From Syngnathus acus (Eukaryota > Chordata > Actinopteri > Syngnathiformes > Syngnathidae), in NCBI RefSeq assembly GCF_901709675.1, contig NC_051099.1, positions 8,556,001 to 8,620,000 of the forward strand: a stretch of 64,000 nt of DNA. Direction: 5' to 3'. Of this stretch, positions 10,001 through 19,058 are shown one piece after another (position 1 is the stretch's first letter; every line of letters begins with the position of its first letter). The translations under genes were made by a program, and so were the position numbers. The notes under the pieces are model-generated. The model ran no database searches and was not told the origin of the DNA. It saw only the letters and a list, made by a program, of their open reading frames with translations.

Positions 10001-13000
10001 CTGCTCTCTGTGCGTGTGCAGAAAACAATAGAGAACGCAGTTCACATGTTAACACTGAGGAAGCTCGACGTTAGCGATTGCAGCAACACTGACCCTGTCT
10101 GTATTTCCGTTTTGACCCGCACTATGTGATGTCATGTGAACCCTGTGAAACAGTGGAAATGGGTTGTGGAACCGTATAGGCAGGCCTTGATCTATTCTTA
10201 AACCCACCCAGGATTAGTTGCTTGTAATTTTGTGCCGGGAAGGAGGGAGGGGGTCTTATTTCTTTGCTCCCCTATATTTTCTCTGGTGAAAGGCCACTTA
10301 TCTGCAAATGTATGAAATATTATTCCTGAATGGTCACATTATGTGACTGCTGATATGGTTGTTCAAATATGCATGTGTAAACTGGACCCCACCCCTCCCA
10401 TCCGTATCCAAGTTTAGGAGGTCAGCGACCGCAGGAGATAACAATGATGGAGGGGGAGGGGCTTCTCGCAGGCCATTGTCCAAGACTATCAAGCACCCCT
10501 TAAAGGTTATATGACCCCGTTTTTCCTATCTTAGCCTCAGTGCCTGGACTATTTTTTTTTATCTCCTGACACATTTTCTTAGCTCGGCTCCAACCCGTGC
10601 ATCACGAGTTGCTTCGAAAATGTGCCGTCTGTCCTTGAAAGGAATCCAATATTAGGATTACTGGAAAGTGTGCTCCCTTGAAGACTGATACATTGTCATC
10701 AGTAAAAATAAAGTGGAGTCACTCACATGATAGCTGGAGCAATCCCTTTCAAAAACTTCCAAATCGTGAAAGTTTTTAACTGGGTTGCCCCAAAATCACA
10801 GTTTGGTGCAAACCTCAGGTCGCTCGGTTTTCCGTCGGGGCCGCAGTCCCCTTGGCAGCGAGCGCCAGGAACAATTGGAGCAGTGGCTGGTTCTGCCGGG
10901 CCTCCTCTGCTGTCTCAGTCGGGACTCTCTCTCTCTTTGCCCTCCGCTCCTGTCCTGGCTGACACAGTGGCTGTCACTCATCCCCTCACAGCATTAGGCC
11001 GTTGCCATGGTGCCGATGAGCTCGGCTGACAGGTGGGCTCTGGCGCCATTTGTCTCCCCACCACCGCCCGCCTCCTCCAGGTCCTCGCGTCAATAGCTGC
11101 TTTTGTTACTCTGTCTGCACCAAAAATAATATGAAAGAGCCCCGTTGTTATCGTGGTTTGTTGACACGCTTGTGCGCCCAACCTAAATCGCATCTCACTG
11201 ATATTAATGAGGGATTAGGGGACTTCTCACTTGTGTTATTTAGCAAGATAACAGATGAGTCAAATGATGCCCACCCTGTTTTGTTGCTGTGCATAGCCGC
11301 ATGATGACATTTGTATGTGGGGTTGCATTTTGTCTGCACTCAGTGTTTCACATGCATGGGAAAATCCCACTGAAATGTTGCTGACGACTCAGAAGAGAGG
11401 TTGCTAGGTAACCTGACGTCACGGGGCCGCAATAGAGTACAGGGAGGCGAAACGGAGCTAGCTCGTTAGCCACGTTTGGTGAGGTGTGATTTGCCCCAGT
11501 ATGCCATCAGGAGAAAATGAAATATCATTACTGGACTTTCTTTGCTTGTGTCATAAAAATATGTCGTGACATACTATGAGAAAATTGGGATATAAGTAAT
11601 AGAAGATATAAAAGCTGCCTTTCTCTTTTACCCAACTAAGGAGCTATTTAGCCATCAGGAGAAAATGAAATATCATTACTGGACTTTCTTTGCTTGTGTC
11701 ATAAAAAAATGTCGTGACATACTATGAGAAAATTGGGATATAAGTAATACAAGATATAAAAGCTGCCTTTCTCTTTTACCCAACTAAGGAGCTATTTTAA
11801 CTTTAGGCATGCAGCTATGCTAATGTCACTGAATATTGTACTGGCAAATCATTGATTGTAGAATATGAGCTAATTCCTTCTTGATAGCTGAAACAATAAA
11901 ATCATTCATGTACCGTATTTTCCGGACTATAAGGCGCACCGGACTATAAGGCGCACCTTCAATGAATGGCCCATTTTAAAACGTTGTCCTTATATAAGGC
12001 GCACCATTAATGCATCATGTCAGATTTTTAATCCAAATCAAATCATTCTCCATTTTATCTTTTTTATTTCAACTTCAGATGCAACAAATTACTTTATAAT
12101 CACAAAATAATGATCCATAGTCTTTTTGATTCATTATTCATATTCTTCAGCGGGCCACTTATGATTGATTTCATGACACAATGCTTCAGGACAGTTTAAA
12201 TTTAGGAATTTGGTCCATATATAAGGCGCATCGGACTATAAGGCGCACTGTCAGCTTTTGAGAATTTTTTAGGTTTTTAGGTGCGCCTTATAGGCCGGAA
12301 AATACGGTACTTTATTTGTAGCCAACTGAAAATGAACAAAAATAAACTGTTTGCCAACAACAGACACAATCGTTTTTTCACTGTCTAACCTCTAGAGATG
12401 CTATTTTTTTGTGTGCGCCGCCACAAAGTCTGTCGTCTATTTCTTTCTTTATTTTTACATTTCAAGGCCAGCCTTTGCCGGAGCGCCATCTTTGTGCGTT
12501 TTTATTTTTGAGAATTGAATGGGCAGACAAAGATTCAAAGATTCCCATTCAATGCTCAAGCACTCAAGAGGTGTTTTGCTGGTTTGAGAGGTAGATGGTG
12601 CCGCCTGCTGTAATGGACCCATGCAGATAGACTGCACGATAAAGGGACACACAATCCGCCGCACAACTCGGCCTGCAAACCAATCCTGCTGTGTTCATTG
12701 TGATACATACAATAGTCACTCACAAGAGCACTACCCGTCCTTTAACGTTGGTTTCAACATAACCTTAATAACCCAGTGTGTTGTGTTTATAGAATGAAAT
12801 GGGTCATTTGCTATATTTACTTGTTGGATCCAAGTGACTATTAGAAGTACTGTTTCTCCTGATACCTTGCACTTGTTGAACCAGTTGCGTTCTATTTCTA
12901 TTGCGCCCCCTGCAGGTGAAGCTGGTGAAATACATCTGTAAACAGCTGCAGTGCAAGCTCAAAGTGCCAGAGACCGAGAGGCCCGACGACCTGGACAGCT

Positions 13001-16000
13001 ATCCACGCTTGCGAGACTGGCTCCGCACCATCAACTTACGGCCGGAACTCATCGAGGTAGGCTCTCGTGTTTAATCACGTTACTCCAATCCGCCATGGTG
13101 GGAAAGCCATGACCTTTAAGAAAAGTAAATGAAAATAAAATGTGGTGGCAATGTAAGGCCCTGACTCCGCAGCTCTAAATATTTAGCTGATTCAGAATCC
13201 TTGGTGGAGAATTTCTGCTTTAGTTTAATTCCACCAGCGCCTAACTACTTTTTACAGGACATACTTGAAAGAAAATCATCATTCGTTTTCACTTCCTTGT
13301 CAGTGTCATTCCTCAACATATTAGTTCGTTATATTTTGCTGCCATTTTTTTCTTCCTCTCACTTGCCTTCCTTCCTGTGCAGCTGCAAACTGTCAGCTAC
13401 TCTATGTTTTTCTTGTCCATGTTTGCTTTTGTGTTGTGACCTCACTGTAACATGATCATCGAGGATGTTTCTCCCGCTTGTTATTCTTTAATACATCCCG
13501 CTGTACTGTATAATAGTCATTCTGCAGTTTCACCGCTTTAACTGTATCATAGTTTTTTACAGTTAAACCACAGAGAAACAGCTGCCCAACGTGAACCTTG
13601 TCATTCAAACATTCATACTCGAGAAAACTAAAAGAACTTCACCCAGTGCTATCTCATATACGCCACAGAATTTTATTTTTACATTCTATCTATCAAACAA
13701 AAACAATAGAAAAAAAGATATGTCCTTATAAATGAAGAAGAAGGTGGGTGTTGGTCCCTTCCCACTTTCACTCCAAAATCTCCTTTGTCGGTTTGTCCAC
13801 TTTTCTTTTCTTATGGAGGACACGTAGAGTGGTAGGCCGTTGGCCCTGCATTCTGATCATCACTGTTTGCCCTGTCAAGGCGCAGCTTTGACCCGACTGA
13901 TAAGCAATTACGCACTTCCCATGTCCAAAAACAACATCCCAAACTCACTGGGCTTGCTCTTGTTTCCTTCTGATTCATAAATGATCATATCCGGTCACGT
14001 CGATCTTCCTTGGCAAAATAAATGTACGTGTTGCCAGTAAAATGTTAACTACAGAAATAGGCTGTTCTTCATCATGTCTGATTTACTAAATATTAGTGAA
14101 ATCGCGGGTACCTGTGAGGAAACTGAATAATTTTTGTGCTTGGTTGGAGTTACCGATTGAAACCGTCATTGTCTTTCCTTGATTGTACTTCTGTGTAGGC
14201 AGTGGAAGCAAAGTTCTCCCTGGATGCCTTACTGCAGATGGCAGGAACTCAGGTGAGGGACATAATGCGAAGGCTTGGCTTCACTTCCGAAGAATGTGCC
14301 CGACTAAGTGCTGCCCTCTCCTGCCTCAAGAGTGTAACTGAAGCCGGTATGTGCACCACGCCACGGCTTTGAATGTGTTCCTCATGGATGCGGGCCGTGT
14401 GATTCCTCACTTGTCTCTTGTTTTAGGAGGTGAACTGAAGGAAGACAGCACAACTTGGTTGTCTGAGCCCACCAGGAGGGACAGCGGTTCTCTGCTGACT
14501 GCAGATCAGCTTTCTAGCCTTGGAAACCCACTGCGGCCGCTCAGCCCCTCGCCTCTCGCCCGCCCGTCCACCATCCATTCTACGCCATCCACCCCCTGCG
14601 CGACTTTTCCTCATCCCCGCTCCGGCTCGGTGTCAGCGGTTTCCACGCCCGAGGCGCAGACGCCGCACCTCCACGGTGAAAGCCCCCTCACGAGCGCATT
14701 CCCCGTGTCCTTAGCTCGCTCTGGCCGTCTCCATGGACACACTTCCACACCGCCCGTCACGCCACCATCCAAGCGGCGACACCGACTGAAGCCTCCGTGC
14801 ACGCCGCCGCCTCCGTCCCGCAAAGTGCTCCATCTGCTCCCCAACATCACCCTCACACGCAGCAAAAGTCACGAATCGCAGTTGGGCAATCGCATCGAAG
14901 ACCCACTGGCCAACAAGTAGGTGCCCGCAACACTTCCTTCCACCAGGCATCACTGAGATGGTTGTCGCACGTGCTAAACTTGCCAGAAATTCCTGCAATT
15001 TCTTTACAGGGGTAGTTTTTACAACTACCATGTGTTTTCTGTATCTCTATACCAAGCAAAAAAAAAAAAAAAAAGCGTCTGTTCCGTTTTGATGTCAGTT
15101 TGCCTTTCTATACACTTCATACACACTCTCCTTACTGTGAATGTTTGGCCGCGGCTAATCCCCTTCAGATTCCCAGAGATTATGAGTCATGTCCAAACAG
15201 GAAGTATTTCCTCGGACTAATGCTCGGAGGTGGCAAGTCAAACACTCACATGCAGACATACACGCACAAATCTGTCTCCCCTCTTTTTTTGGATGGGATG
15301 CACATGCACAAACAAGCGCCATGTTCATCCATCGTATCCTGTCTGTGTATCGGAGGCTTAATTTTTTCCCAAGGCAAGAAAAGACAGATTCAACATGCAC
15401 TCTCATGACCTTGTCCGCATTCTGTATTGGGTCTCGGTTGTCATCCTTTTTTGTAATTGTTTTTGGCTGTTGTGGTGTCTCACGTTTAAGTGCAGCGCGT
15501 CCTTAGGACTTCATCTGGCTGCCAGGGACATCACCCTGACTGTCCCGTGCCACTTCTATTTAGCCACTCAAACGTGCCTCGCTCAAATCCTTCTTACGTA
15601 ACCTGCCTCCAACACTGTGCGGTGCACATTTGGCGTCTACCCCAAGGGGTGGGCAAACTCACTCACTCACTAAATCACTTTTTAACCTTGCTTCCAGATG
15701 TGTCAAAAAGAACAAAATCCTCTTGAATATGCAAGTCAATGGGAACGGACATGAGGACACGCCTTGTCGCTACCCCGCTGTTCCTGTACGGACCCCGGGG
15801 CTGCCCCCAGCTGCAACCACCATGCCTTATACCCTTCCTGGTACACCAACCCTTTTGGAAGAGCATAGCATCATTAAGAGTGAGTCATTTCTAGCTTTTG
15901 ATTTTGTCATCATCATTGGGTAGAATTTTGGCTCCATTTTCTATCTTTATTCTTTAACTACATTCAATATCTTTCCCTAGATCACAAACCAGTTCACCGC

Positions 16001-17418
16001 AGTTCTCCACAAGCTGTGAGGAGAGACATCGGCCTTGCAGTCACACACAGGTGACTTTTTTTTTTTTTTTTTTTTAATGAACAGTTTGTTTTTTTTCATC
16101 TGATTATTTATTATCACTCAACGGGGTGCATTTTGTGAATCGGGCTCATACGCGTTATTTTTCTGTAGGTTCTCCACCAAGTCTTGGCTCTCTCAAACAT
16201 GTCAAGTGTGTCAGAAGAACATGATGTTTGGGGTTAAGTGCAAACATTGTCGGTGAGTTGAGAACTTTCATATTAATTCGGAAAGAACGTGAAAATTATT
16301 TTGTCGTGAGGACATTTTGTTTTGTGGTCTGTTGTAGATTAAAGTGCCACAACAAATGCACAAAGGAAGCGCCATCTTGCAGAATCTCTTTTCTTCCAAG
16401 TGAGATGACTTTTTGTTTTCCTTGGAAAAAAAGACTTTGAAATGCAAAATCAAAGCAACATCGATCTTCTGTTGTAGTTGCCAAAATTCGGAGGACAGAG
16501 TCTGTGCCATCTGATATCAACAACCCAGTGGATCGTCCTTCCGAAGCTCCCCAGTTTGGTACGCTACCAAAGGCCCTTACCAAAAAGGTAAAATATGCGT
16601 TGCTTTTAAACAGCCATAAATCTCATTTGACGTGCTTTATCGGCAAGAAACCAAAGTGCCAGACTTGAGTATGGCACTTAATGTTTATATGTGTGAAAAT
16701 TCTGAACACATTGGCGCAGATGTCCTCAATGTCTGGACATTCCAGTTTTGTTAGCATTAGTGTGAAAGACAAATAATAGTTATGCAGGTGATTCTTGCCA
16801 TCTGACGTCTGTCCGCTTCCCACTACTATGTGAGCGTGAAGGTGAGAATGACGTAATTCTGCATCTCAAATACAAATATCATGGCAAAGTTTTGAAAATG
16901 TATGGAAATGGATTGACATCATCACCTAATGCAGCTGTTGTCATAGAACACATTTCATTGTGCTGGTGTACCTAATAAAGAGTCCTGTGAGTGTAATGCG
17001 AGGCTGATTTCTCCACTGAGTGGTTTGTGTCAGCAGGATCATCCCCCCGTCCTGAACCAGCTCGACTCCAGCAGTAATCCGTCCTCCACGACCTCGTCCA
17101 CACCCTCCTCCCCGGCACCTTTCCAGCAGAGTAACCCTCCAAGCGCCACGCCGCCTCCCAACCCATCGCCCAAAGGCCATCGGGACAGCCGCTTCAACTT
17201 CCCAGGTGAGCCTCACAGATGGCAGCAGTAGACACATGCCCTAAGTTCAAATGTGCATGCCAGCACTATATGAAAATTCCTCCTGGAGTAAACGATAGAA
17301 TACTCTTTTTTTGTCACCCTCTGTCATTAACACTGAAAATCTTTAATAGTTGTGCATTTTAAAGTTCCTTCTTTCTAAAACCTCTAATCACAAGTCTCTC
17401 TCCCCTCTGCCATGCTGG

Positions 17419-17451
<33 letters not shown>

Positions 17452-19014
17452 GAAAGCTGCCTGCTACTTTCAGCATAGACAGCAGTTTATCTTCCCCGGT
17501 GAGTCCCAACATGTGAAACTTGCATTGTCACCTTGCCATCATTTCTTTGTGCAGCTGCTGCTGCCCTCTGTATGTCATTGCTCCGGATTTCACAGTGGCG
17601 TACTCATGCTTATTCTGCCGCTGTTCTGTGCATATAATGTTGTTTTGTCGCTACCTGCTGGCGTTAATGGAAAACTGCATGTTGTTGTGCTCCATTTACG
17701 GTTGTGTTGTACAAATTCACGATGAATATTTTTGAGCATTATTTTTATAAGTTTCCTGCTTTTCTCAGACGTCTCCAGCCCCGCTACTTTACATACTGAT
17801 ATTCTCCAAGACACAGTGTAAGACTTTAATTCTTTTTATCCCTCCATTGATAACCCAATTTATGTTGATTTGTCCTTCAGAATTATTAACATTTCTTTCA
17901 TTGGATTTTGTTCCTGTTTTACAGCAGTGAAATTGAGCAATCAGAAGAGGACTTACATGCTGATTTGGTTGAAGATGAAGATGAGGAGGTATGCCAAATG
18001 TCATTAAAATAATTACATCAGAAAGGGTTGCCTTATTGTTCTGTTATTGAATTATATTTTTAAAATGACTAGAATTTCTTAGTTTGTTGACATATTACAT
18101 CCAACATACATGATTGAAAGGAAATATGAATAAAAAAATGCAGAAATATTGTGCCTGCTTGATGATCAATAAATAAGCATACATTATTTATTGGGTGACC
18201 AAGTTATGAAATGACTAAGATCCAAAGTGTGGCCTGACCCAAACCTGATGAAAATGACTCTACACTTTTGAGTTGAATCCAATTCACAAGCTAATTGTGC
18301 TCCGCTTCCAGGCAGGGGAGGACAACATTGAGGTCGAAGATGAAGACCCCGAACTGGATGAGGACAATGAGGAGGAAGAGGAAGAGATGTGCGATGACGG
18401 GGAGGACGAGGAGGACGGCGAGGAGATCCAGATGAACATGGGCTCCGACGGCGAGTGCGAAGGTGACAAGTTGGACGATCTGCCCTGCTCGCGGGGGAAC
18501 CAATGGAAGGTCCCCATCTCCCGCAAAGCCAGCCAGACCAGTGTCTACCTGCAAGAATGGGACATCCCTTTTGAGCAGCTGGACCTTGGAGAACTCATAG
18601 GAAAGGCAAGCAAGCAGGAACATAATATTAGCCTCATTATTCTAGACTGTATGGGGAAAATCCTTGAATGGACATATGTGTTGATCCAGGGCCGCTGGGG
18701 CAAGGTGCATAAAGGTCGGTGGCACGGCGAGGTGGCGATCCGACTTCTTGAGATCGATGGGAACAATCAGGACCACCTGAAACTCTTTAAAAAGGAAGTG
18801 ATGAACTACAGGCAGACCAGACACGAGAATGTGGTGCTCTTTATGGGTGCTTGCATGGCCCCGCCCCACTTGGCCATCATCACTAGGTGAGCACTTGAAT
18901 AGCAAACCTCATCACTGACCGAGGCTGGGTTTATATTGAAGGTGTCCAAATCTGATTTACCGTACGATAATTATACAACATATAATAATACTATATATAT
19001 TATTTATATATATA

Positions 19015-19058
<44 letters not shown>

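Larger units (their letters stand above)
7273..12915 (+). other. ksr1: ksr1 intron 1
   Basis: The 5.6-kb first intron, flanked by GAG|GTAAAT and CTGCAG|GTG. No coding exon seen. It contains a degraded dispersed repeat (7951-8080), an X-box plus CRE pair (11400-11421), a recent 148-base tandem duplication (11503-11798), a complete non-autonomous DNA transposon (11911-12309) and a CTCF-type motif on the acceptor (12903-12916). Several CpG-containing patches (around 9750-9960 and 10800-11070) could be enhancers or alternative promoters. Confidence 0.7.

Noticed and set aside
10727-11029. 100-codon frame in ksr1 intron 1
   Set aside because: No similarity to KSR proteins and no acceptor/donor pair giving a sensible exon.
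18606-18689. Reading the segment as constitutive ksr1 coding sequence
   Set aside because: It interrupts the conserved G-x-G-x-x-G loop and has intron ends of GC-AG type.
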